Source: Arthrinium phaeospermum
Taxonomy: Eukaryota; Ascomycota; Sordariomycetes; Amphisphaeriales; Apiosporaceae
Reading direction: 5' to 3'
Length of the DNA stretch: 64,000 nucleotides
NCBI GenBank assembly: GCA_006503535.1
Contig: QYRS01000019.1
Coordinates: forward strand, 1 to 64,000
In this document: positions 1-9,579 of the stretch, piece after piece
Layout: each line of letters opens with the position of its first letter
Numbering within the stretch: position 1 is the stretch's first letter
Made by a program: the position numbers and the translations under genes
Notes under the pieces: generated by a model
The model's input: the letters and a program-made list of their open reading frames with translations, nothing else
Database searches by the model: none
What the model was told of the DNA's origin: nothing

Positions 1-327
1 GCCTTTATCGCTTTATCACGTATCCCTTTATCACTAGCTTCGCTTGTGATAGAGGGGATACGCGCTATCAGGCAATATAAAATTTTAGATGTATGTGCCT
101 TATCACATAGTGATATCAGGGGTATGAGGGTTATCTGGGCAATAACTACCATTACTTTCCGAGCTACACTTTATTTATTTTGGTTTTTTTACTTTAAGAC
201 TTCATCCCCTCTTCCCCTAAAAGGGGATCTGGGGAATAGAGATGGTAGGGGTAAGAGGGAAGGGGGGATAGGAAGATATACTAATATTTATATTCTACTT
301 AATATAAACACCAACAAAATAATGTAT
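1..327. repeat. intergenic, dispersed palindromic repeats
   Basis: No gene is supported here. The stretch carries several copies of the dispersed repeat built from 'ccctttatcactag' and 'gtgatatcagggg' words, and a purine-rich block ending near position 270. A 94-codon plus-strand reading frame crosses it, but it is made of these repeats and opposes all neighbouring genes, so it is not called. Confidence 0.6.
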
Positions 328-400
328 TAGCCCCTAAGATGAATCGAACATCTATCATGATATTAACAGTATCAAGCTCTACCATTGAGCTATAGAGACT
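328..400 (-). tRNA. trnN: tRNA-Asn (GUU)
   Basis: The minus strand folds as a complete cloverleaf. The acceptor stem pairs 394-400 with 329-335, the D arm is GCTC-GAGC, and a TGATA/TATCA anticodon stem encloses the loop CTGTTAA, giving anticodon GUU. The T arm carries TTCGATT. It lies downstream of rns and tRNA-Tyr on the same strand and could be processed from the same transcript. Confidence 0.9.
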
Positions 401-660
401 TATATTTTATTGCCCTTTATCCTATAATCTCGAAGAGATTATGGGAAGAGGAAAAATTTGAGATATTTTAGCCTATTACCACATAAGGGCAGCGTGATAT
501 CCCATCCCTCTTCCCTCATATCACTACTAAAATTTAGATATAAAGGGATCCGGAAATAGATACCAGCAATAAATTATAAAAATTCGTACCCTCTTCCCCT
601 CATAACACTACTAAAATTTAGATATGAGGGGATCCGGGATAGGATAGATCATGTAAAGTT
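401..660. repeat. intergenic, dispersed repeats
   Basis: No gene seen. Two closely similar copies of a repeat containing 'ccctcttcccctcat', 'aaaatttagatat' and 'aggggatccggg' lie at about 505-560 and 588-640. The same words recur across the window (for example near 26790 and 51490). Confidence 0.6.
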
Positions 661-745
661 TAGGAAACAAGAGATTCGAACTCTTAAAAGCCTATAGCTA
701 CTGAGTTTACAGCTCAGCCCTTCTTACCAATAAAGGAACTTTCCT
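661..745 (-). tRNA. trnY: tRNA-Tyr (GUA)
   Basis: The minus strand folds as a class II tRNA with a long variable arm. The acceptor AGGAAA pairs with TTTCCT. The TGAG/CTCA anticodon stem encloses CTGTAAA, giving GUA. The T loop is TTCGAAT. It lies immediately 3' of the downstream copy of the rns 3' end (750-789), the position where tRNA-Tyr commonly follows rns. Confidence 0.88.
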
Positions 746-749
746 TTTA

Positions 750-789
750 TTTTTGTTTAATTTTATGATTCCCGTGCAACTTCCACTAC
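750..789 (-). repeat. second copy of rns 3' terminal segment (helix 45)
   Basis: These 40 bases are identical to 1983-2022, which is the 3' end of rns (helix 45 plus trailer, core word GAAGTTGCACGGGAATC on the minus strand). The copy is separated from the first by a decayed GIY-YIG element and abuts tRNA-Tyr. One reading is that a mobile element inserted near the end of rns and carried its own replacement 3' end, so this may be the ancestral or even the functional terminus. Confidence 0.85.
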
Positions 790-796
790 TGAGATA

Positions 797-1760
797 TTAC
801 TTACCATTTATTAAATATCTACCTTTTAAAATTTTACTGTTTTTCCCATTTAATTTATTCATAATAGTGGAATTACTACAATTTAACGCTAAAGCCGCAT
901 TTCTGGCTGAAGGGTAAGAAGTTGTAACTCCATTATTTAAATCTGTTACTAATATAGTAACAGCAGTAGGAGATAATGAGCTCATTTTCATACGGGTAGC
1001 ATGTGATCTAACGAATGGAGTTCTATTTTCAGTAATATCATCAACATACGTTGAAGTTTATTTGTAGTTAATTCTAATTTTTTTACTTTTTTTCTAATCA
1101 GTTTAAAACAAACTCACTGAAACTATTTGATTAGCGTAAGAATTAGAATTTTCTTTATATAATCTAACCATCCATGCATATTTAAGTTTAAAACGGGTAG
1201 AGTCCTTAGTTACACGACCTAAACTAGAGCCTGCTACAATACAAATATTATAAGTAGGTTTTAGTACATCGAAATAATAATTTTCTCTTTCAATAATTAT
1301 CTTTTTTCTTTCCATTTTCCCTCCGGGAATAGGAGGGGATGGTATTCTAAAATCTCTAAACGAAAATTACTATAACCGTTCTTTAATAAAGCTCTATATA
1401 TAATACTATTATTTTTTAAGAGATTCTTTCATTAATCACTTAGCCCTTCTATGTTTTTTCTAATGAAAAAACAAAGCTTACGGCGTACTGGGCTTTATTT
1501 TTTTTTTTAGTTATTAAAAAATGCATTTTTTAATAATAAAAAAAAATATAGGAGCCGGAGAAAAAATCTCTTAATCTTCTAGTTAAATCTGCAGCACTTC
1601 CAATATAGGTTGATCCGTTAATCAAGTTATCAATGATAAATACCAGACTTCCTATTGTTTTCTTTATATATTGTTTTTACATCAGCTAAATCTAAATAAA
1701 CTTTAAAAGGTAATGTATTTTTACTACTAAAACCAAACTTTAGAAGGAGACATGTAACGA
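797..1760 (-). pseudogene. decayed GIY-YIG homing endonuclease
   Basis: Read on the minus strand, 1760-1560 encodes the start of a GIY-YIG domain (KSGIYHW, then TYIGSAADLTRRL after a one-base shift). About 1315-1103 encodes the later part (KPTYNICIVAGSSLGR), and 991-797 encodes a NUMOD-type DNA-binding module (SYPSARNAALALNCSNSTI). The pieces are in different frames and a hairpin repeat (about 1438-1494) splits them, so it cannot make a full enzyme. GIY-YIG enzymes with C-terminal NUMOD modules normally drive intron homing. Here the relic lies between two copies of the rns 3' end rather than in a recognisable intron. Confidence 0.75.
1438..1494. repeat. hairpin repeat (AGCCC...GGGCT family)
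   Basis: Begins with agcccttc and ends with gtactgggct, with an internal palindrome ttttttctaatgaaaaaa. A near copy lies at 9286-9338 and a shorter relative at 55308-55340. It interrupts the GIY-YIG relic, so it is probably a small mobile hairpin. Confidence 0.7.
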
Positions 1761-1902
1761 AGCATAAATGAACAAGGATTCTTAGAATAAGCATGAGTAA
1801 CACCTTTATTTCTTGCGCTTCCTATTCCACATCTCTCCGAGATTAGGGATGGGAGGGGACCAAAAAGTGCCAAATTCGCGTTTAATAATTGAATAAAAAT
1901 TT

Positions 1903-1978
1903 GTCATAAACCTGTTCTGGACTTGAACCAGATACCTATAGTATTCTATATGGATAAGCACCTTTGCACAAGGCTTTT
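1903..1978 (-). tRNA. tRNA-like relic, identity unknown
   Basis: The minus strand carries a strong T arm (CTGG-TTCAAGT-CCAG) and an acceptor 3' strand CAGGTTT that can pair partly with AAGCCTT at the other end, plus a possible ATAC/GTAT variable arm. No convincing seven-base anticodon loop is visible. It may be a degraded class II tRNA between the first rns end and the GIY-YIG relic. Confidence 0.3.
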
Positions 1979-1995
1979 AATTTTTTTGTTTAATT

Positions 1996-4030
1996 TTATG
2001 ATTCCCGTGCAACTTCCACTACACGCTAAACCCCCACACTATAACTAAAATACCAACTGTATAGCGCCCAGGTACTCTATTATTACGATCTCTTCTCAGA
2101 CATAAGGGAAAGAAGTTAAAAATTCATTTAACCTATCATATCCCGCAAAGTAGGACGATTTTAAAAAAGCCTTGTGTAATTTTTTATCAATTAGGGGTTT
2201 CGACTGTACATTAAGCAGCATTTCAGCCACCCACCAGTGATCCAGTCTGTAGCGATTATATAATTAACCGACGGTCTATAAACAGATGGCGAATGTTTAA
2301 CCGTTTTCACTAGTGTAACCAGGTAGGAATATACCTAATACCTTTATTTGGTATTCTACTTATTATAATTTCTGAAGTTCAGAAACTAAAGTATATTCTA
2401 ATTATATATTGCATATACTGTAAAAGTAGGATTTTAATTATTATATTTTTTTAATATAATAACCAATTTGGTCCTTGTATTGTGTTGAACCGTATTTCGA
2501 CTTAACACTAATCAGAATCGCGCATACGAAGATCCTACTATAACATCTAAACCATATCGTTTACTTAATTATAATAAGAGAGCAAACTTATTGCGCTAAC
2601 TCCTTTCAGCATGTGACGAGTGGTTAGTACCAATCCGAAGTTATATTCACCGTGACATGGTGATTCACGATTACTAGCAATTCTTATTCATACAGCCGAA
2701 TTTCAGACTGTAATCCATTTCCGAATTCTATCCTATTTTTTGAGATTAGCTTAAACTCGCATTTTTGCTTCTCTTTGTGTAGGAATATGTGGCACGTCTA
2801 TAGCCCACAATATTCAGGCCATGATGACTTGTCTTATTCCCTTTTGTTCTTACCATTGTAGAGGGGCAGAAAATGCTCTATTAAATTATTGTAAATAAAG
2901 CCGGGGTATTCGTTAATTTCACGGTCGGAACCGCAGTTTCATAACATTAACTGAAAACAGCCGTGCAACACTTGTATTGTTAAAATTAGAAGATTAAACT
3001 ACTAACTTTAATAACATTCAAATTGTGGTAAGGTTTTTCGTGGATCACCGAATTAAATAACATACTTCACTGCTGGGGTCAGAAACGGTCTAGTGATTTC
3101 AGTTCCTGCGTTGCCACACTACTCTTGAGGTGAAATGCTTACACTTTCATTTATAAACCAAGTAATATTACCTAATTTATGGCATTCATCATTCTCTGCA
3201 AAGACTACTGGGGTACCTAATCCTGTTCGTTCTCTGTGCCTTCGTCCCTGAACGTCAGTTTTTACATAAGAGGTTGCCTTCGCCTTTACCAGTCCCTACA
3301 GTATCAACAAATTTCATCTCTACACCATAAGTACGACTCTCCTCATATAAAACTCTAGTAGAGATGTATCCTGTTAGGACATTTACTACCGTCTACGTAC
3401 CCTTTAAACCTATTTAAGATGAATAACACTAGCCTCTTACGTATTACCGCGACTGCTGGCACGTAATTAGTCAAGGCATAAATGCATATCGTCATAATCA
3501 ATATGCAGTTAGAACTTTATTCGACAAACCGATTTAGAGTAAGAACATACTTTTATATCAGTAATCTTCTCCGTTCTCCGAAGTTGCCAGTTCAGCCGTT
3601 CGGCCATTGACCAAGATTCCTCACTGCTGTACTCGCTTGCCTTGGGATTTTTTCGTCCCCAATGTGGTCGATCAACTTTTCAGCTTCGACTACGAGAATT
3701 TAGGCTTGTTAAGTAGTAACCTTAACAACAACCTATCTCGGCGACCACCCTATGTCCTCTTAAAGCGGCATAATTACCCTTTTTTGATTATGGGGGATTT
3801 TTCCCCCTCTTTAAGGTCGGCTCGGGGTCTATACTCACCTGTACACCACTTTTAATAAAATAGAAGCTTACGCCTTATTAAATTAAACGTTCGATTAGCA
3901 TGTGTCAAGCATTTCGACAGCGTTCAATCAGAGCCATCACCAAACTCACCCTTATATACACACATTTATAGTGTGGATGGTTAGATCCATCACTATAAAA
4001 TTTTGGTTATTTTGATATTAACACTAGACT
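1996..4030 (-). rRNA. rns: small subunit ribosomal RNA
   Basis: Small-subunit rRNA of the mitochondrial ribosome. The 5' region near 3945-3880 contains the conserved words TTGGTGATGGCTC and GAACGCTGTCGAAATGC. The 530-loop equivalent lies near 3450, and the decoding-region equivalents lie at about 2600-2700 (minus strand TACTAACCACTCGTC and CGTGAATCACCATG). Helix 45 is split off: the helix 44/45 junction word AAGTCGAAATACGG lies at about 2488-2502, and GTAGTGGAAGTTGCACGGG at 2004-2022, with a group I intron between. The 5' boundary is estimated. A second helix 45 copy is at 750-789. Confidence 0.88.
2023..2480 (-). mobile_element. group I intron in rns, no ORF
   Basis: Between the two helix 44/45 halves of rns the minus strand carries a group I core of the type repeated in cox1, cob and nad5 of this window: AGACCGTCGG followed by CTACAGACTGGATCACTGG and TGAAATGCTGC (about 2190-2285). 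No endonuclease ORF fits. The intron ends are approximate. Confidence 0.7.
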
Positions 4031-4067
4031 CTGGGTGTGAATCAAGAAAAATAAGATATTTTTTTGG

Positions 4068-4112
4068 ATTTATTTTGGGATAAAATCAAGCTATTTCTGC
4101 TAAATATCTCTT
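4068..4112. repeat. left flanking direct repeat of nuclear-type insert
   Basis: A 26-base exact core (4073-4098) is shared with 9594-9619, within a longer imperfect match 4068-4112 versus 9580-9634. The copy lies just upstream of the rns 5' end. The two copies bracket the foreign segment like a target duplication or the two ends of a recombination event. Confidence 0.75.
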
Positions 4113-4263
4113 TCGTATATTCTTCCCGCCCTAAGGCGGGAAGAATAAAGGAGGGCAATAAATTTTAGTATTGATATCAGAGATAAGAAGGGGGAAGAAG
4201 GGGGTGTGCAGGGTTGCTTTATAAATCTTAGATTTATATCAGCAGAAGGACTAATTTATGCAA

Positions 4264-4877
4264 CTATGTAAAACGAATAACAGACTTAAGATCAAACTTC
4301 GATTCCAGAATAAACTCTTCCTTGCCCTCCTCCTTCAAAACCCATTCCTCTGATTCTTTCCAAGACTTCATACTCAAAGAAGTGGCCACAAATGCACAAT
4401 CTTTGACCAAGGTCTTTATGTAACGCTCGACCTGTTGCTCAATATAGATTTCAAGTAAGCTAGGATTCATCTTCCTTATATTGTTTTTCGATTCCAACAA
4501 TTGATGGTCGAAACCAGAAGGAGACAAAACACGTCGACGTTTGGAGTCTGAAAGTCTCAGACTCTCAGAGTCAACAGAAGCCTTTCCTACTAAAGATCAG
4601 TAAAACCTTAAAAATAACCATGTTACTTACTCTTCAATTTGGTTCCGAGAGAACACGACGAAGTATCTGTATGGTTCAGGTTCGAACCTGCATTAAAAGT
4701 TGAATATGAAACAGCCAGACCGTGCTGTAAATTCAAAGAGGGACTTTGAGGACTTGATGCAGAAAGAGTACCCTCAGATTCAACTCTTGAGGTGTTGACA
4801 TTGTGAAGTTGTTTACTTGAGGGCACAAAACAATTGTAGCTGGATGAAGAATGAAAAGAAGGCAAAAAAGATTCCAT
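4264..4877 (-). CDS. hypothetical nuclear-type gene with one spliceosomal intron
   Basis: The predicted start is ATG at 4877. Exon 1 runs to 4631, the intron is 4590-4630 (41 nt, GTAAGT donor, ACTGATC branch-like site, TTTAG acceptor), and exon 2 runs from 4589 to the stop at 4264. Splicing joins two open frames across a phase 1 junction and removes an in-frame stop, giving about 190 residues. The N-terminal half is Ser/Asn-rich. A basic KRRR patch follows the junction and could be a nuclear localisation signal. The C-terminal half is acidic and possibly helical. I recognise no family. A second gene at 5909-6579 has a similar position and layout. If mitochondrial, the intron could not be spliced by the usual machinery, so the gene would be silent. 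Confidence 0.55.
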
Positions 4878-5600
4878 TGTGAAACAAAATATAGAACAGA
4901 TGCAGATGTAATGTGATAATGTTTAGGCTGAATCGATCTGATCTTTTTCTGGGTAGAAATAAAAGAACAAAAGTGAAGGGGAGGATCCTTTAAATAAACT
5001 TTTTTAGCTATACATCATCCTTCTGAAAGAGACAGACTCCAATTTTAGATTACGCAATCTTAATACGTAAGTTTCGCCACTACTCCGTAATCAAGTTATC
5101 TAATCGACATGTACCCGCGGCTAGGTAATACGAGGCCACATCGTGCGATATTACGTAGTTGGCCACTAAGTCCCTGTATCTATTCACCAATCACATACAA
5201 TCTTCTTATCTTCTCCGACCCTTCAACCGTAACCCCCCCACGATCGACGAATCACTTGATTAAGATCCCCACTTTAAACCAAGTTTGTGCCTCACCAGAT
5301 TACGTCACATCATCATGAAGATCCCTGAATAATACAAGATCACATGCTGAGATGAACACGCCACCCTTAGTCTGGATCACACAATCTCAAGATTTGACCA
5401 ATTAAATTAATATTTTTTCTTACTTCTCTAAGGACTCGTAATCCTTTTGATCTTGTGATTGACATTGTCCATATATAGTTTAAGATCTCTGTTAACCTCC
5501 TCGGATCGAGATGCATGCCAAGGCAATGCATCTCGATTGCCACCGTGTCATGAGTCATGGTGGGTGATGATGGAATCATCTAGCCTCGGGCTGGCCTTAG
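4878..5600. other. no gene seen in nuclear-type segment
   Basis: Upstream region of the minus-strand gene ending at 4264, of mixed composition. Short opposing frames at 5109-5579 overlap each other on both strands without family signals and are not called. Two perfect-looking GATGCATGCCAAGGC-type inverted words near 5505-5540 are the only structure I see. Confidence 0.4.
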
Positions 5601-5604
5601 GGCG

Positions 5605-5772
5605 GCTAGAACCTAATAAAAACAGGTTTTCCTTATCTATGATGTAATAAACAGATCATCTAGACATAACTAGTGGGCTGATCATGAATCTAGATCCAAG
5701 GAAAACAAGTTTTCCTTATCTATGATCTACGCCAAGATTCCTTATCCTTGGTATCATCCCATAAAAATATCT
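5605..5772. repeat. long direct repeat, copy 1
   Basis: About 160 bases that recur at 7008-7168 with very few differences. The shared words include aggttttccttatctatgat, gggctgatcatgaatc and tccttatccttggtatcatc. A partial third copy is at about 6815-6885. The repeats lie 3' of the gene ending at 5909 and before the aminotransferase promoter, which suggests a local duplication within the nuclear segment. Confidence 0.85.
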
Positions 5773-5779
5773 CTCTTGC

Positions 5780-5855
5780 CCCCATATCACTCATATCTAA
5801 CAGTTAGTCGTGATAAGGGGATTCATGATATCAGAGATAAGAGGGGACCAGAAAA
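5780..5855. repeat. mitochondrial-type dispersed repeat inside nuclear segment
   Basis: Contains ccccatatcactcatat, gtgataaggggattc and gatatcagagataag, words found in the mitochondrial intergenic repeats at 4150-4200 and elsewhere. Its presence here argues that the foreign segment has been exposed to mitochondrial repeat spread. Confidence 0.6.
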
Positions 5856-5908
5856 GATAAAGGAACAAAAGTGAGTTTTAAGTAAATATGCCACACTAAA
5901 TTATGAAA

Positions 5909-6579
5909 CTATGCATAACTACGAAAGTTAAATCTCAAACCAAACTGTACAACTCTACTTTCCTCTGCGATTGACGTAAAGTCCGACTCCTTGGTCTCAA
6001 CCCATTCTACATATTTCCCATCCAACTCCACACCGAAGTCTTCCTCCCCTTCCAAGTGCTGTCGAACTACCTCCTTCAGCTTTTCTAGGAGGGCTCTCGA
6101 ATATGGCCGTCTCTTCAGAACGAAATCGGATGTGTCCCCTCCACGACGCAACTCAGAAGGAATGAGACCAAATTTCTTGCAATACTTTTTAGCCCATTTC
6201 TCACTGCGACGAGTCGACCCGTAAAACCAATCATGGCCATCGTGGCGAAGACGAGACTTCGCCACTAGAAAGAGGTCAGTATAAAAAAAAATACTTATAG
6301 AAACAAGGTATAACTTACCGTTCAGGTTCAACTTTTTCATCGTATCCAGGCTCTTTTCTGAACCTGATCCGTCTAAAAGATTAAAAGGAGAAGTAGGCGG
6401 TGTAGAAGCAAACGAGGTACCCTCCTCGGTGAGGTTGTTGATTGAGTATCTTCGGGAATTGTAATAATGGACGGCTGAATAGAAGGTGGTATAAGAGAAG
6501 AAGAGTTCTCAGGAAAAGGAGTATCCCTTACCTGAGAACTCGGAGGTAGACCATCCATAGGCAAATTTTCAAACATCAT
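5909..6579 (-). CDS. hypothetical nuclear-type gene with spliceosomal intron(s)
   Basis: A clear downstream part runs 6340-5909 on the minus strand, with a 54-nt intron at 6265-6318 (GTAAGT donor, TACTGAC branch site, TTTCTAG acceptor). The intron length is a multiple of three and has no stop, so retention would add 18 residues. The remaining protein is charged, with a central segment SEKWAKKYCKKFGLIP and the end RFNFRSYA. An upstream exon probably starts at ATG 6579 (residues MMFENLPMDGLPPSSQ) and joins through an unresolved intron whose acceptor may be TTTTAG at 6373. No family recognised. It resembles the gene at 4264-4877 in layout and weakly in its C-terminal acidic EWV/ES pattern, so the two may be distant paralogues. 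Confidence 0.5.
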
Positions 6580-7007
6580 ACTAGAAGTAAGAGATGATGT
6601 AAAGTAAGTGTCATGGGTAGATGAGGTACAGATGTCAAAAGATCATAAGAAAAAAAATAGATGGTCAAACTTAAATATACTTTAATGTGAGAGATCCTTA
6701 TCTATTACAAAATAACATTCCATAATCAACCCCGCAGTGCAACCAATATAAGGTGACCTTGTGACCAAGAAATAAGACGGATCAGCACAACATGTTGTGC
6801 TGATCATGGACCTAGAACCCCAAAAAACAAGTTTTCCTTATCTATGATGTAATAAACAGATCACCTGGACAAACATGGGCTGATCTTAAGTAATCTAGCC
6901 TCCGGCTGGTCTTAGGCCGGCTGGGCAAGCCAGCCACCCCGCGGCTAGTTTGGGGAAACTTGTTTTAGTGCCAAAGGCAAAAAACCAGTTTGAAAACTAG
7001 TGCCTAA

Positions 7008-7168
7008 TAAAAACAGGTTTTCCTTATCTATGATGTAATAAACGATCATCTAGACATAACTAGTGGGCTGATCATGAATCTAGATCCAAGGAAAACAAGT
7101 TTTCCTTATCTATGATCTACGCCAAGATTCCTTATCCTTGGTATCATCCAATAAAAATATCTCCTTGC
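7008..7168. repeat. long direct repeat, copy 2
   Basis: Near-identical to 5605-5772. It lies about 550 bases upstream of the plus-strand aminotransferase start. Confidence 0.85.
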
Positions 7169-7179
7169 TCACTATCCTA

Positions 7180-7714
7180 GTTTGAAGAATCAAACCTGTT
7201 TGATTCAAAAACAAGTTTGAATAAACTAGCACACCCCCGCCACTTTGGCTTAGAAATCATACGATTAGAAATCATACGATTAGAAATCAAATGCTTAGAA
7301 ATCAAATGCTTAGAAATCAAAGATGAATTTTACCCCTCCTCTTCCCCCCCTCGGGGATCTGGAGCAGGCGGCACCTAAAGCCGAAATATCTATCAATATA
7401 AAAATAGTCACCTCCCCCTTACATTCTGTTTTTTTTATCCTAAACTCATCTTCATCAATCTAAACCCCCTACACTATCACAATCTATCAATACACCACCA
7501 CCACCAACCTCAACCTCCGCACTATCACAATCTAACACGACACCACCAATCTCGTGCCGGCACCCCTCACTGTCACAATCAATTACCTCACCATCAATCA
7601 TAACCTATCTATACTTTGATTCTCATCAAAGTATACCCTAAGCCAACTCTTTGACTATTTTATTGGTCACGACCTTCAACAGACATATTTCTTGTCACCC
7701 CATCATTCTTCACT
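7180..7714 (+). promoter_or_regulatory. nuclear-style promoter and 5' leader of aminotransferase
   Basis: The stretch ends in a long pyrimidine-rich and ACC-rich leader (7400-7714, words such as aatctatcaatacaccacc), typical of ascomycete nuclear genes and unlike any mitochondrial leader in the window. The start context is CACTATGGCC, with A at -3 relative to the ATG. A tandem repeat of 'tagaaatcatacgat/tagaaatcaaatgct' lies at 7250-7325. An expression start cannot be placed from sequence. Confidence 0.45.
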
Positions 7715-9091
7715 ATGGCCTCTTCAACTGGAATCGCTCAAACTTCTTCGGAGTACACCTTTCTCCGTGATCTTCGCAAGGTGTACCCTCAGATCCTGAG
7801 CGGTAAGGGCAATTACCTTACTACAAAGGATGGCCGCGAGGTGTTTGACGCATGCTCAGGAGCTGCTGTCTCCTGTCTTGGCTACGCCAACCAAAGAGTC
7901 ATCGGAGCAATCAATAAACAGTTAGAATCCGGAACCCCCTACCTGGCATCCTCATTTTGGGCCAACGATGTCGTCGAAGACTTGTCCAAGGAGCTCATCC
8001 AGGGTACGAACGACAAAATGGCTAGAGTCTACTTGACAGGCTCTGGTTCTGAGGCGATGGAGGCAGCTATCAAGCTGTCTCGTCAATACTTTTACGAACA
8101 AGACCCGGAAACTCCCCGTGTCAACTTCATTTCTCGAGAAAGATCTTATCACGGCAATACCCTTGGAGCTTTGGCTGTCTCAGGCTTTCCTGCCCGGAAA
8201 GCACCTTACATTCCACTCCTCATGAAGAATGTTCACCACGTTTCTTCATGTAACCCCTACCGTCAGCGAGGAGTGGGTGAAACGGATGCTGCCTTCGTTC
8301 GCCGGAAGGCCGACGAACTCGAGGAAAAATTCCAGGAATTGGGTCCTAAAACCGTGGTCGCCTTCATCGCCGAACCAGTCGTCGGTGCCGCCCTAGGGTG
8401 TGTACCGTGTGTGCCTGGTTATCTCCAGGCAATGCAAAACGTTTGCCATAAACATGGCGCACTGTTCATCTTGGATGAAGTTATGTGCGGCATGGGTCGT
8501 ACTGGTACCTTACATGCATGGCAGGGAGAAGATGTTGTACCTGACCTCCAAACCATGGCCAAAGGACTTGGCGGCGGGTATCAATCGATCGCAGCCTTAA
8601 TGATATCGAAGAAGGTTGTAGAGTTGATTAGGACCAAGAGTGGTCAATTCATCCATGGACTGACCTACCAGGCAATGCCTGTACAGGCAGCAGCTGCCTT
8701 GGAGGTCCAGCGGGTCCTCCGGGAGGACAACTTGTTGGAGAATGTCTCCAAACAGGGTGCCTATTTGGGAGAACGTTTGAAAGCTCTCCTCTCCAACCAC
8801 CCGAATGTCGGAGACATTCGAGGAAAGGGTCTTTTCTGGGGTCTGGAGTTTGTGAAAGACAAAGAGACTAAAGAGTCTTTCCGCCCTGAAGATGCCGTTG
8901 CCCAGAAAATCATGGAGTTGGCTATTTCAGCTCCATACAACATGACAGTCTACCCTGGAACTGGCACCGAGGACGGTCATCGTGGAGACCATATCATCCT
9001 GGCACCTTCATACATCATCACCAAAAAGGATGTGGACCACATCGTCAAGACAGTGCTAGCTGTCGTGAGGGAAATTTTACCCGTGGATTAG
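7715..9091 (+). CDS. class III (PLP-dependent) aminotransferase, nuclear-type copy
   Basis: An intact 458-residue class III aminotransferase with no intron. These enzymes move an amino group from an omega- or alpha-amino donor to a keto acid using pyridoxal phosphate; the substrate here cannot be told. Visible features are the cofactor phosphate motif around GSGSEAME (109-116), SYHG (144-147), the conserved acidic residue in ILDEV (Asp254) and the Schiff-base lysine in MAKGLGGGY (Lys283). The length is normal for the family. There is no N-terminal targeting peptide. Codons are GC-rich at third positions and all tryptophans are TGG, so the protein reads the same in nuclear and mould mitochondrial codes. 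A diverged AT-rich homologue lies at 10257-11705 on the other strand. The start is the first ATG, in a good context. Confidence 0.93.
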   Translation: MASSTGIAQTSSEYTFLRDLRKVYPQILSGKGNYLTTKDGREVFDACSGAAVSCLGYANQRVIGAINKQLESGTPYLASSFWANDVVEDLSKELIQGTNDKMARVYLTGSGSEAMEAAIKLSRQYFYEQDPETPRVNFISRERSYHGNTLGALAVSGFPARKAPYIPLLMKNVHHVSSCNPYRQRGVGETDAAFVRRKADELEEKFQELGPKTVVAFIAEPVVGAALGCVPCVPGYLQAMQNVCHKHGALFILDEVMCGMGRTGTLHAWQGEDVVPDLQTMAKGLGGGYQSIAALMISKKVVELIRTKSGQFIHGLTYQAMPVQAAAALEVQRVLREDNLLENVSKQGAYLGERLKALLSNHPNVGDIRGKGLFWGLEFVKDKETKESFRPEDAVAQKIMELAISAPYNMTVYPGTGTEDGHRGDHIILAPSYIITKKDVDHIVKTVLAVVREILPVD

Positions 9092-9575
9092 CTAGGTGTA
9101 CTGCCCTAGTCTAAGGGGAATAGGGTTCCTATTTCTCAAAGAGGATGAAGAGGGGAGATTAGAACACCCCTACTTGAAACCTCAAGTGCTTTACATTCAT
9201 TTTCTTGTCGAAAAAGGGTGGTACATGTATAGGGTCTTATTGTCGAAAAAGTGGTACATATATAGGGTCTTGTTTATTTTTTTTAGCCCTTCTTTGTTTT
9301 TTCTAATGAAAAAACAAAGTTTAAGACGTACTGGGCTGCTTTACAAATCTTCGATTTATATCAACAGAAAAAGAGTGGTACACCTATGGGATATTATTAG
9401 CGGCTCGTACACTCTTTCAAGATAAAACCAAATTAAATTACATTCTTTACTAAGTCTGAAATAAACTTATGCATTCTTAATTTTTTCTTTCATGAGCCTC
9501 CGGCTACAGAATGCATTATTTAGTTTATTAAGGGATTAAAACCCAGAGTATAGTTTTAAGTTAATATAATTTAGT
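9092..9575. other. 3' flank of aminotransferase with hairpin repeats
   Basis: No convincing gene. Tandem copies of 'gtcgaaaaagtggtaca(t)atatagggtct' lie at 9205-9270. A hairpin of the AGCCC...GGGCT family is at 9286-9338, followed by a stretch (9340-9368) like the words near 4212-4245 and 39850-39890. A 109-codon frame at 9096-9425 is built from these repeats and is not called. Confidence 0.55.
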
Positions 9576-9579
9576 TCGG

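Noticed and set aside
46..330. 94-codon plus-strand frame
   Set aside because: Made of dispersed repeat sequence, on the strand opposite to all mitochondrial genes, no family signal.
3607..3855. Plus-strand frame inside rns
   Set aside because: Antisense of conserved small-subunit rRNA; a shadow frame.
7250..7325. Tandem 'tagaaatcatacgat/tagaaatcaaatgct' units as a CRISPR-like array
   Set aside because: Units are directly adjacent without unique spacers; a simple tandem repeat.
7952..8943. Minus-strand frames across the plus-strand aminotransferase
   Set aside because: Antisense shadows of a GC-rich CDS with clear family motifs on the other strand.
9096..9425. 109-codon plus-strand frame after the aminotransferase
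   Set aside because: Built from tandem 'gtggtacatatatagggtct' words and a hairpin repeat; no protein-like pattern.
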